NCBI GenBank assembly: GCA_027486075.1
Contig: JAIXPU010000141.1
Span: 1 to 8,039 of the forward strand
Length of the DNA stretch: 8,039 nucleotides
DNA from: Streptomycetaceae bacterium
GTDB lineage: Bacteria; Actinomycetota; Actinomycetes; Nanopelagicales; Nanopelagicaceae
Reading direction: 5' to 3'
Within the stretch, counting starts at the first letter, position 1, and the number at the start of each line of letters is the position of its first letter. The notes beneath the pieces are model-generated. The model was given only the letters and a program-made list of their open reading frames with translations. It ran no database searches and was not told the origin of the DNA. The translations under genes were made by a program, and so were the position numbers. Positions 1 to 6,235 of this stretch are shown here, one piece after another.

Positions 1-1032
1 CGCGGTCGTTTCTGTTTCTTCTGCATTTTCCGGGACGGAATAGAAGATAAGAACACAACGCCATTTCTCTCAGTTCTCGTTGCTATTGCTACTGGATCAG
101 TTGGTTATGCGCTGATCTTTGGACAATTCTTGCCGGATACAACAACAGATCGTCTGCCACCTGCTGCCCACATTGGTCCAGTCAGTTGGGTATTGGCGCT
201 CTCTGCCTTCACTTTTGGAATCGGCATGGCACTCTCTGGCGCTTGCATCAGTGGCCATTTGTATCGTTTAGGCCAAGGTTATTTGCGCGCAATTCCTGCA
301 TTGATTGGAACTCTCGGTGGATTTGTACTCGCCTTCCTTACCTGGAACTGGTTCTATCTCAATGCAATTTCTGATGCACCAACTCTTTGGCTGCCGCATT
401 ACATTGGATATTCGGGTTCACTCGTTCTAACGATGGCAGTTCTTCTAGCTCTTGCAATCTTCGTTATGAAAAAAGGCGTTAACTCAGAGCCGATTAGAAG
501 TAGCGCCAGCACACTTTCCTTAAGTCAAGCGCTTAAAAAGCTAATCTTCGAACGCTGGAGCCCAATAACAACTGGCCTTCTTGTTGGCGTTGTCGGCACT
601 GTGGCCTACCTTCGCGTTGAACCACTCGGCGTTACCCGTCAATTAAGTACAACTGCGCGCACCTTTATGGATGCCAATGAAATTGGACCAGAGACTCTTA
701 CCGGCTTAGACCGCATGGCTGGTTGTATTGCAGTCGTTACAGAGGCAATTACCAACAATGGGTGGTTGGCGATTGGAATCATCGGATCATCTTTTGCAGC
801 AGCCTTTGCTGGTGGGCGCTTCAAGCCATCACGCCTGACTGTCGCAAATTCCAGCACAGCGTTACTTGGTGGAGTCGCACTAGGTTGGGGATCAATGACC
901 TCACTCGGTTGCACCATCGGTGTATTGCTCTCGGGTACTCAAGCATTCGCAGTCTCAGGATGGATCTTCTTTATCTTTGTATTCCTTGGATCATTTGTTG
1001 GAATCAAGTTAAAGCTTCATAAGACTGGTTGA
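1..1032 (+). CDS. YeeE/YedE-family sulfur-compound (thiosulfate-type) permease, 5' end missing
   Basis: The reading frame is open from base 1 to the TGA at 1030-1032 (343 visible residues), so the gene begins upstream of the window; the TTG at 130 is internal. The visible start holds the RFCFFC-x-FRDG element. Around codon 244 there is SGACISGHLYRLGQG, and around codon 910 LGCTIGVLLSG: the paired Cys/Gly-rich motifs of the YeeE/YedE (Sulf_transp, TsuA-like) family. Members are inner-membrane proteins, and in TsuA conserved cysteines pass thiosulfate through the membrane. Here the likely functional cysteines are visible residues 82 and 304; Cys5, Cys8 and Cys242 are additional. About seven further hydrophobic segments follow. 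Substrate (thiosulfate, another sulfur compound, or a selenium compound) is inferred from family only. No TusA-like sulfur carrier lies downstream; the upstream side is not visible. The 3' end overlaps the convergent GGDEF gene by 16 bases. Confidence 0.85.
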   Translation, partial: RGRFCFFCIFRDGIEDKNTTPFLSVLVAIATGSVGYALIFGQFLPDTTTDRLPPAAHIGPVSWVLALSAFTFGIGMALSGACISGHLYRLGQGYLRAIPALIGTLGGFVLAFLTWNWFYLNAISDAPTLWLPHYIGYSGSLVLTMAVLLALAIFVMKKGVNSEPIRSSASTLSLSQALKKLIFERWSPITTGLLVGVVGTVAYLRVEPLGVTRQLSTTARTFMDANEIGPETLTGLDRMAGCIAVVTEAITNNGWLAIGIIGSSFAAAFAGGRFKPSRLTVANSSTALLGGVALGWGSMTSLGCTIGVLLSGTQAFAVSGWIFFIFVFLGSFVGIKLKLHKTG

Positions 1033-2393
1033 GCGCGCACCACTCCGACTCCGCTGCGCTTTGCTTCATACATCGCAGCATCAGCTCGTTCTAGCGCGTT
1101 ATGAGAACCATCGTTTTGTACATGCCCAATGCTCACGCCAATCTTGATGCTATTTCCCTCAATCACAAAGGGATAACTCAGAGTTGCCTCCATCGCATAA
1201 GCAGCCTCTAAAGTCTCTTCATAGGTGCCGCTAATCAAAACGCCAAATTCATCTCCACCTAAACGGGCCAGTACTGCACCCGTTGGCAGAGCTCGACTAA
1301 AGCGTTGCGCTACCTGCTGCAGTACGAGGTTGCCGAACTCGTGGCCATATTGATCATTGACTGGTTTAAATTGATTGAGATCAAGGAGCAGTAGCGCACC
1401 TTCGCTCTTTGAAAAAGTTTCTAAATCTGCAATCAACCTTCTGCGATTCGGTAAGCCCGTTAGTTCATCGGTGCGCGCCAAGACCTTCTCCTCACCTAAA
1501 TTTCGCGCCTGCCGAATAACGATAGTCATGCGAATAAATGCCAAGAACAAAGTGGCAATCGTGGGAGCGATGATGAAGAAAGGAAATGCCCCGGGGCGAA
1601 GCGCTGAGTAAGCAAGCAGAGTTGGGCTAATGAAGACAGAGATTGCAATAAAGATTGGATGAATCGTGATCTCGCGCCCATCGCGCGTTGGTATAGACCA
1701 AAAAGAAAGAGCGATGAGAACTATTCCAAGAAGCCATCCATCATCTGTTAATTGACCGAATTGATAGCTCTCATTGATTGCCAGCCAGAGAAAGAGAAGA
1801 TCAGAAAGGCTAAAGAGTGCGAAACCCAGAAAGAGAAAGAGCGCTCTGGGATGTAAGCGATGTGTAATTGCGGCAACGGCCGCGAGCGTTAGTAGCAGTA
1901 AATCTCCGATAGGAAAGAGGAGCGAGAAGAATTGATCTTGTAGATTGATAAGTGAATCCGGAAAAACTCTTGAGATAAAGAGCGCGGTAGCAATCGATGA
2001 GATACCAAGGCCGAATATGGCAGCGTCTAAGAGTTCAATTGGGTTGAGTTTTCGCCCGCGCGTGACCACTCGGGGAAGAGCAATGAGCGCAAAAGGATAG
2101 AAGAGCGTGTAGCAAATTTGCGCCAGTAAATCCGAACTTTCGCTGACGCTATAGAAGTTGCTGTAACTATTAAGCGAAGAGCCGATGCCCCAGAATGAGA
2201 TTGCTACACATGTGCAGGCTAACGCGATGGGATCGTTCATTAGTGGCGCTTGGGTAATTGCAATAACGGCGGCAATCCAGATGAGGTTGTAAGCAAGCAG
2301 GTCAATAAGAAGCGATTGTCCAGGAAGATAAATCTTCGCCGCAATATGCAAGGTGAGTAGCGCAGCCGGAAGCCATTTCAGCGCTCGATGCAT
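1017..2393 (-). CDS. Membrane-bound diguanylate cyclase (GGDEF domain)
   Basis: 458 residues. Residues 1 to about 300 form roughly ten hydrophobic segments with short loops and no recognisable sensor fold. Residues about 305-458 are a GGDEF domain: DELTGLPNR at 309-317, metal-binding Asp in LLLLDLNQFKPVND (Asp338, Asn346), and an intact GGDEF signature at 379-383, ending in ADAAMYEAKRSG. Such domains make cyclic di-GMP from two GTP. All main active-site residues are present, so an active enzyme is expected. The product-inhibition site RxxD, normally five residues before GGDEF, reads PTGA here and is absent. There is no EAL or HD-GYP domain. The ATG at 2391-2393 has no Shine-Dalgarno sequence; it lies 14 bases after the terminator of the upstream gene and may be leaderless. 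The signal sensed by the membrane part cannot be told. Confidence 0.9.
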   Translation of the reverse strand: MHRALKWLPAALLTLHIAAKIYLPGQSLLIDLLAYNLIWIAAVIAITQAPLMNDPIALACTCVAISFWGIGSSLNSYSNFYSVSESSDLLAQICYTLFYPFALIALPRVVTRGRKLNPIELLDAAIFGLGISSIATALFISRVFPDSLINLQDQFFSLLFPIGDLLLLTLAAVAAITHRLHPRALFLFLGFALFSLSDLLFLWLAINESYQFGQLTDDGWLLGIVLIALSFWSIPTRDGREITIHPIFIAISVFISPTLLAYSALRPGAFPFFIIAPTIATLFLAFIRMTIVIRQARNLGEEKVLARTDELTGLPNRRRLIADLETFSKSEGALLLLDLNQFKPVNDQYGHEFGNLVLQQVAQRFSRALPTGAVLARLGGDEFGVLISGTYEETLEAAYAMEATLSYPFVIEGNSIKIGVSIGHVQNDGSHNALERADAAMYEAKRSGVGVVRAQPVL

Positions 2394-2405
2394 CTACAGA
2401 TTAAA
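2394..2405 (-). promoter_or_regulatory. Candidate -10 element for a leaderless GGDEF transcript
   Basis: On the minus strand the bases just before the GGDEF-gene ATG read TTTAAT, then six bases (CTGTAG), then ATG. A -10 hexamer six bases before the start codon would place transcription initiation at the A of ATG. No ribosome binding site is visible, and only 14 bases separate the start from the upstream terminator, so a separate promoter must sit here or inside the hairpin. TAATCT, two bases downstream, is an alternative hexamer. No -35 is recognised. Inferred from spacing only. Confidence 0.35.
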
Positions 2406-2407
2406 TA

Positions 2408-2443
2408 AGTAAGGCCTCCACCTATAAATAGGGGAAGCCTTAC
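2408..2443 (-). terminator. Intrinsic terminator of the secreted-protein gene
   Basis: Read on the minus strand, AGTAAGGC pairs with GCCTTACT (8 bp), followed inward by TTCC/GGAG with one bulged T and an inner CCTAT/ATAGG stem, giving a nearly continuous 17-bp hairpin with a very small loop. It is followed on the minus strand by the T-rich TTATTTAAT. It lies 23 bases after the stop codon of the gene ending at 2467, as expected for a Rho-independent terminator. Confidence 0.8.
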
Positions 2444-2466
2444 TTTAAAGCGTCTTCTTTACTGAG

Positions 2467-3075
2467 TTAGAAGCCCTTTGCGCAGAGGAGGCTGGCCGAT
2501 GCGCGAGCATCAGTTGCATTTGACTTCAACTGCTCTGGAGCAGATTGAAGAAGCGCCTTCTTAGACTCAAGATCATTTACCTGAGCAACAAGCTTGGAAC
2601 GTGAGCCGCTGAGAACCAAAACTGCATTTGCTAGCTTAGATACAGAGACCGCAAGCTTGGATTTATCTGCAGAGTTTGTCGTTGCATTCATCTGCGCCTG
2701 AAATTGAGTTACCTGCGCACGGGCTTTTTCAAGAGCTGCTGTTGTGCTGGCAAGTGAGGCAGTTGCAGCAAGATATTCAGCATCAAGAGCTGCTGTCTGA
2801 TCTGCCACGTTTACTAGATCGCGCTGTGCTTTAGTTGCTGTCTGCCACTGCTTAGTTGCGGTAAGGCATTCAAATGAGAGCCAAGTGAGCTTTGCATTCT
2901 TTACCAATGGATTCTTTGTGCAGCGGTACTTGTAGCCGCCAACAGTTTTCGTTGAATTAGCTTTTGAACAGGCGACTCCATTACTGATCTTGGTCGCTGC
3001 AGTTGCTGCGGGAGCGGTTACTCCACTCAGAACGACAAGTGATGTAAGTACAGCCGCTGATACTTTGCGAAACAT
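2467..3075 (-). CDS. Secreted coiled-coil protein with four cysteines, function unknown
   Basis: 202 residues from the ATG at 3073-3075. This start is preferred over the ATG twelve bases upstream because GGAGG (3081-3085) sits five bases before it, and MFRKVSAAVL begins a classic signal peptide: basic head, hydrophobic core, cleavage probably after Ala-Thr-Ala near residue 26. The mature part starts with a small Cys module (Cys36, Cys52, then a Trp at 65 and Cys70), rich in Lys, Gly and Tyr. From about 75 to 190 it is Ala/Gln/Lys/Leu/Ser-rich with no Pro over long stretches, consistent with a helical coiled coil. The last cysteine, Cys198, is five residues from the C-terminus (CAKGF). No enzymatic motif is seen. 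It is probably exported and not membrane-anchored, since no lipobox or second membrane segment is visible. The gene stands alone, with its own terminator, divergent from the helicase gene. Confidence 0.8.
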   Translation of the reverse strand: MFRKVSAAVLTSLVVLSGVTAPAATAATKISNGVACSKANSTKTVGGYKYRCTKNPLVKNAKLTWLSFECLTATKQWQTATKAQRDLVNVADQTAALDAEYLAATASLASTTAALEKARAQVTQFQAQMNATTNSADKSKLAVSVSKLANAVLVLSGSRSKLVAQVNDLESKKALLQSAPEQLKSNATDARASASLLCAKGF

Positions 3076-3080
3076 GAAAA

Positions 3081-3085
3081 CCTCC
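3081..3085 (-). promoter_or_regulatory. Ribosome binding site that decides the start at 3075
   Basis: The minus strand reads GGAGG, then TTTTC, then ATG: a full Shine-Dalgarno at optimal five-base spacing. The longer frame beginning at 3087 would place this site inside the coding region and leave no site upstream of its own ATG. Confidence 0.8.
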
Positions 3086-3199
3086 ATTGGATATGTGGCT
3101 ATGGTACCGAGGGAGTTTTAGAAATTGAGCGTGACTTGGCGGTAGCGCCATTGAATTTCATGTGAATTAGCCCTGGTAATTGCGCCACCTTTGACCCTG

Positions 3200-3205
3200 T
3201 ATGAT
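3200..3205 (+). promoter_or_regulatory. Candidate -10 site (TATGAT) for the helicase gene
   Basis: TATGAT differs from the consensus TATAAT by one base and lies about 160 bases upstream of the helicase ATG. It predicts initiation near 3212 and a leader of about 150 bases. No convincing -35 lies 16-18 bases upstream; TTGACC at 3191-3196 is too close. A second candidate pair is TTGAAT (3151-3156) with GGTAAT (3175-3180). Confidence 0.35.
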
Positions 3206-3255
3206 TAACCCATCGATGCATCCGCACCGATGTACTTCCCCCCAAAGTGAGCCGA

Positions 3256-3346
3256 ATGGCCACTTACTTGCGAGTCTTATCAAGACCCTGGTGGCGCTAG
3301 TTTCAAACTAGCTTGGCCATCTAACCGAGACGCGCTTGTCGTCTCG
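3256..3346 (+). promoter_or_regulatory. Structured 5' leader of the DEAD-box helicase gene
   Basis: Several perfect inverted repeats nest here. ATGGCCA (3256-3262) pairs with TGGCCAT (3314-3320). Inside it lie GTCTT/AAGAC (3274-3278 with 3282-3286) and GCTAGTTT/AAACTAGC (3296-3303 with 3305-3312), together drawing a three-way junction. A further hairpin, CGAGACG/CGTCTCG (3326-3332 with 3340-3346), follows at once. GTGGC at 3291-3295 can instead pair with GCCAC at 3259-3263, or TGGC (3292-3295) with GCCA (3316-3319), so alternative folds exist. Cold-responsive or self-regulating leaders are known for DEAD-box helicase mRNAs; I do not recognise this one as a named RNA family. No Shine-Dalgarno lies between the last hairpin and the ATG at 3363. 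Confidence 0.5.
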
Positions 3347-3362
3347 ATTGGTGTCATTTTTC

Positions 3363-5465
3363 ATGTCTCTACAAACACGTACTGCCGCGCCCGGAAAAGC
3401 TCGTCGCGCCGCTAAAGGCAAGCCTCGCCATACCTCTGCTCAAAAGGCAGCGAAGAAGGCGGCTCCTGCCAAGAAGTCCACATTTAAAGCAGCCCCTGCC
3501 AAGTCAGCAGCTCCTGCACGAAAGGCAGCTCCTGCAAAAAGCGTTGCAACAAAGCGTTACTCAGATCGCGAAACTGTGACGAAGAAGGAAGTTCGCTTAG
3601 CCGATCGTTCCAAGCTACGCGCACAGCGTTTTCAAGAGCGCACCGCTTCGAAGTCAAAGAATATTGAAGGCGCACCAAAGGGAAATCCAAAGCAGAGCCG
3701 CGAAGAGCGCACCTTTGCAAAGCCTCCTCGCAAAGCGCCATCACGCGCTGCCAAGTTTGTCGCAGAACGCACCGAACGTGCAGAGCGCCCCTTCAAGGCA
3801 GATCGTCCGTTCCGCCCAGAGCGCAGCGCTCAGAGCGATACCCGTCCAACAACGCGTCGTGATGCTGTCAAAGCAAAAATCGCACGCACTGATGATGGCC
3901 GTCCAAACTTTATTCCGCAGAAGCGCGAAAAATATAATCCTGCAGCTCCGCAGTCGGCGGCTCAGCGTCGTGGAGATTCTCCTCGCACACCTGCAAAGCC
4001 ACCACGCGATCGCCGCAATGATTCACGCAACGAATCTCCTGCATATGCACGCGATGATTTCCGCGCAGCAAAGACACACAACAAGGCAGCGGTCGATTTC
4101 GGCGCAGATGATAATTACATCTCAGTGAACTTGGCAGATGCCAATCTCGTAGAAGCAACTCCACTCACTGAAGTAACAACTTCATTCCGCGACCTTGGTA
4201 TTGCACCTGCTCTTGCTAATGCACTGAGCGCGCAAGGAATTACACATCCATTCCCAATCCAGATTGCAACACTTCCTGATGCGCTCGCCGGCCACGATAT
4301 TTTGGGGCGCGGTCAGACTGGTTCAGGAAAGACTCTGGCATTTAGCCTTGCCTTGCTCACAAATATTTCAGATAAGGTCGCGCGCCCTCATAAGCCACTG
4401 GCACTTATCTTGACCCCGACTCGCGAACTCGCGCAGCAGATTGATGAAGTACTTCGTCCGCTTGCGCGCGCAGTAGGACATGAATCAGTAGTTATCGCCG
4501 GCGGAATGCCATATGCAAAGCAGATCACTGCGATGCGCAAGGCGACAGCTATCTTGGTAGCAACTCCTGGCCGCCTGATCGACCTGCTTAATAAGAATGA
4601 AGTGCAGCTTGATCAACTACAGATCACCGTTCTTGATGAAGCAGATCAGATGGCAGATATGGGATTCCTTCCAGTTGTGAAGGAAATTCTTGACCAAGCT
4701 AATCTCGATGGACAACGTCTCTTGTTCTCAGCAACTCTTGATCGCGGCGTCGATTCACTCGTTCGCCAGTACCTCAAGAACCCAAAGACTCACTCATTGC
4801 AAAATGACCGCGCTTCAGTTTCAACGATGGAACACCATGTTCTTCAGATGCACCCAGGCGATAAAGATGACATCACGTCTCAGATTGCTGCTCGTAACGG
4901 AAAGACAATTCTCTTCGTGAAGACGCAACGTGGTGCAGATCGCCTTGCTGACAAACTCGCTAATGCAGGTGTGCCAGTTGGTGCGTTGCACGGTGGAAAG
5001 TCACAAGCAGTTCGTACCCGAACTCTTGCTCTCTTTAAGGAACAAGAAAATTCAGCGCTTGTGGCAACAGATGTTGCAGCTCGTGGAATCCACGTAGATG
5101 GAATCTCACTTGTTGTGCATGTTGATCTTCCACAAGACCATAAGGATTACTTGCACCGTTCAGGTCGTACAGCTCGTGCTGGCGAATCAGGAACAGTGGT
5201 CACACTCTCATCCTCTAAGAATCAGCGCGCCGTCACTGGCTTGCTCTCTCGTGCAGGAGTAACTCCTAAGTTCCATGATGTTCGCCCACTCGATGAAAAA
5301 TTAATGGTGATCACTGGCGCGCAAGAGCCAACAGGTGTTCCATATATTCCACCTATCGTTGAGCGTAAAGGCCCACAAGGTGGTTCACGCTCTGGCGGAA
5401 GCCGTCGCGGTGGTTCTGGCAAGAGTGGTGGATACCGTGGTGGCAACAGCCGCCGTGGTCGTTAA
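3363..5465 (+). CDS. DEAD-box ATP-dependent RNA helicase, RhlE-like, with long basic N-terminal extension
   Basis: 700 residues from the ATG at 3363; upstream in-frame TTG (3336) and GTG (3351) fall in or beside a hairpin and lack a ribosome site. Residues 1 to about 270 are low-complexity and basic: four AAPA[KR] repeats at 33-59, then Arg/Glu/Pro-rich stretches such as ERPFKADRPFRPER at 141-154. The core follows with every motif: Q motif (Phe275, Gln300), motif I GQTGSGKT (317-324), PTRELA, TPGRL, DEAD (425-428), SAT (456-458), ATDVAARG (568-575) and HRSGRTARAG (598-607). The last 35 or so residues are an RGG-like Gly/Arg/Ser tail. The protein should unwind RNA using ATP in the cytoplasm, in ribosome assembly or mRNA turnover, often at low temperature. 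Both basic ends probably bind RNA. Its TAA overlaps the stop of the convergent dehydrogenase gene. Confidence 0.93.
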   Translation: MSLQTRTAAPGKARRAAKGKPRHTSAQKAAKKAAPAKKSTFKAAPAKSAAPARKAAPAKSVATKRYSDRETVTKKEVRLADRSKLRAQRFQERTASKSKNIEGAPKGNPKQSREERTFAKPPRKAPSRAAKFVAERTERAERPFKADRPFRPERSAQSDTRPTTRRDAVKAKIARTDDGRPNFIPQKREKYNPAAPQSAAQRRGDSPRTPAKPPRDRRNDSRNESPAYARDDFRAAKTHNKAAVDFGADDNYISVNLADANLVEATPLTEVTTSFRDLGIAPALANALSAQGITHPFPIQIATLPDALAGHDILGRGQTGSGKTLAFSLALLTNISDKVARPHKPLALILTPTRELAQQIDEVLRPLARAVGHESVVIAGGMPYAKQITAMRKATAILVATPGRLIDLLNKNEVQLDQLQITVLDEADQMADMGFLPVVKEILDQANLDGQRLLFSATLDRGVDSLVRQYLKNPKTHSLQNDRASVSTMEHHVLQMHPGDKDDITSQIAARNGKTILFVKTQRGADRLADKLANAGVPVGALHGGKSQAVRTRTLALFKEQENSALVATDVAARGIHVDGISLVVHVDLPQDHKDYLHRSGRTARAGESGTVVTLSSSKNQRAVTGLLSRAGVTPKFHDVRPLDEKLMVITGAQEPTGVPYIPPIVERKGPQGGSRSGGSRRGGSGKSGGYRGGNSRRGR

Positions 5466-6235
5466 TTCCTCTGCTTCTTACGGATATTCATTCCGATATT
5501 GCGGACGAACTTTCTTGGTGCGATAGAAACAATTGCAACAAGTAGTTTGTACTGCCATCCAGGAATACTGACCGGCTTATTGGCTTGAGCATCTTTCCAT
5601 GATTGCTCAACTAATCTATCTGAGTTAAGCCACATAAAGTCAGGTAGACCGCTCATCTTCATCTTGCCGCGCTGATGAAATTCGGTGCGTGTAAATCCTG
5701 GGCAGAGCGCTGAGACTTTAATGTTTGTGCTCTTCAGTTCAGTGTTAACAGCTTCAGTAAGAACTGTCAGATAAGACTTAGCTGCGCTATATGTGCCACC
5801 TGCAATAAAGCTGGCAACTGATGAGACATTGATGATGACGCCAGAGTTACGCTCTTTCATACCTGGCAAGATCACATGCATCAGCCTCATCGGTGTGCGC
5901 ACCAGAACATCTAATAGCTCTTGCTCAGCGTTTAAGGCGCTTGTAGTGAATGGGTATTTGATGCCAAATCCGGCGTTGTTAATAAGCACTTCAATCGGAT
6001 AAGTAGAGATGTAATCCTCAACTGCTTTGCAGCCAGCTTCTGTTGCTAGATCTGCCGGAAGAACAAAGGTCTGTACTCCATATTTTTCGCGGAGAGCGCC
6101 AGCGCGTTCATGCAACCTTGCTTCATCGCGCGCAACAAGTGCGACGTTGAAACCCTTAGCTGCAAGAAGCCGGGTGAAACTCTCGCCAATGCCTGCAGTT
6201 GCACCAGTGACGAGAGCCCACCTAGTTGAAGTCAT
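5462..6235 (-). CDS. Short-chain dehydrogenase/reductase (SDR), classical type
   Basis: 257 residues, a normal length for a classical SDR. The cofactor motif TGATAGIG is at 10-17, NNAG at 86-89, the catalytic serine in NVSS (138-139), and YSAAK gives Tyr149 and Lys153. Arg36 in VARDEARL, after the second strand, suggests NADP(H) preference (inference). The Ser-Tyr distance is about three residues shorter than in textbook SDRs; I recall this SVASF...GTYSAAK form from other actinobacterial SDRs. The C-terminus is hydrophobic then basic (IRKKQRN), so membrane association is possible. The ATG shares one base with the TGA of the upstream gene (TGATG on the minus strand), implying translational coupling; AAGGGG lies eleven bases before the ATG, further than ideal. 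Substrate unknown. The stop overlaps the helicase stop by four bases. Confidence 0.9.
   Translation of the reverse strand: MTSTRWALVTGATAGIGESFTRLLAAKGFNVALVARDEARLHERAGALREKYGVQTFVLPADLATEAGCKAVEDYISTYPIEVLINNAGFGIKYPFTTSALNAEQELLDVLVRTPMRLMHVILPGMKERNSGVIINVSSVASFIAGGTYSAAKSYLTVLTEAVNTELKSTNIKVSALCPGFTRTEFHQRGKMKMSGLPDFMWLNSDRLVEQSWKDAQANKPVSIPGWQYKLLVAIVSIAPRKFVRNIGMNIRKKQRN

Noticed and set aside
130..1032. Permease gene starting at the TTG at 130
   Set aside because: The frame is open back to base 1 and already encodes family sequence (RFCFFC...FRDG), so 130 is internal.
3076..3087. Four extra residues (MEVF) at the start of the secreted coiled-coil protein
   Set aside because: The Shine-Dalgarno GGAGG would then lie inside the coding region; the ATG at 3075 has it at ideal spacing.
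3137..3150. Hairpin TGGCG-GTAG-CGCCA in the divergent region
   Set aside because: A five-bp stem with no T tract and no symmetric extension; too weak to call.
3326..3361. Rho-independent terminator or attenuator made by the hairpin at 3326-3346 and TTTTT at 3357-3361
   Set aside because: The T run begins ten bases after the stem rather than directly after it, and the hairpin directly precedes a real start codon.
3336..3362. N-terminal extension of the helicase from TTG 3336
   Set aside because: The TTG lies in the loop of the CGAGACG/CGTCTCG hairpin, has only a weak GAG upstream, and MSLQ at 3363 is a normal ATG start.
3664..4128. Long open frames overlapping the helicase head on both strands (for example 3664-4128 + and 3484-3744 -)
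   Set aside because: They are shadows in the Arg/Ala/Lys-rich low-complexity region, with no motif, ribosome site or independent support.
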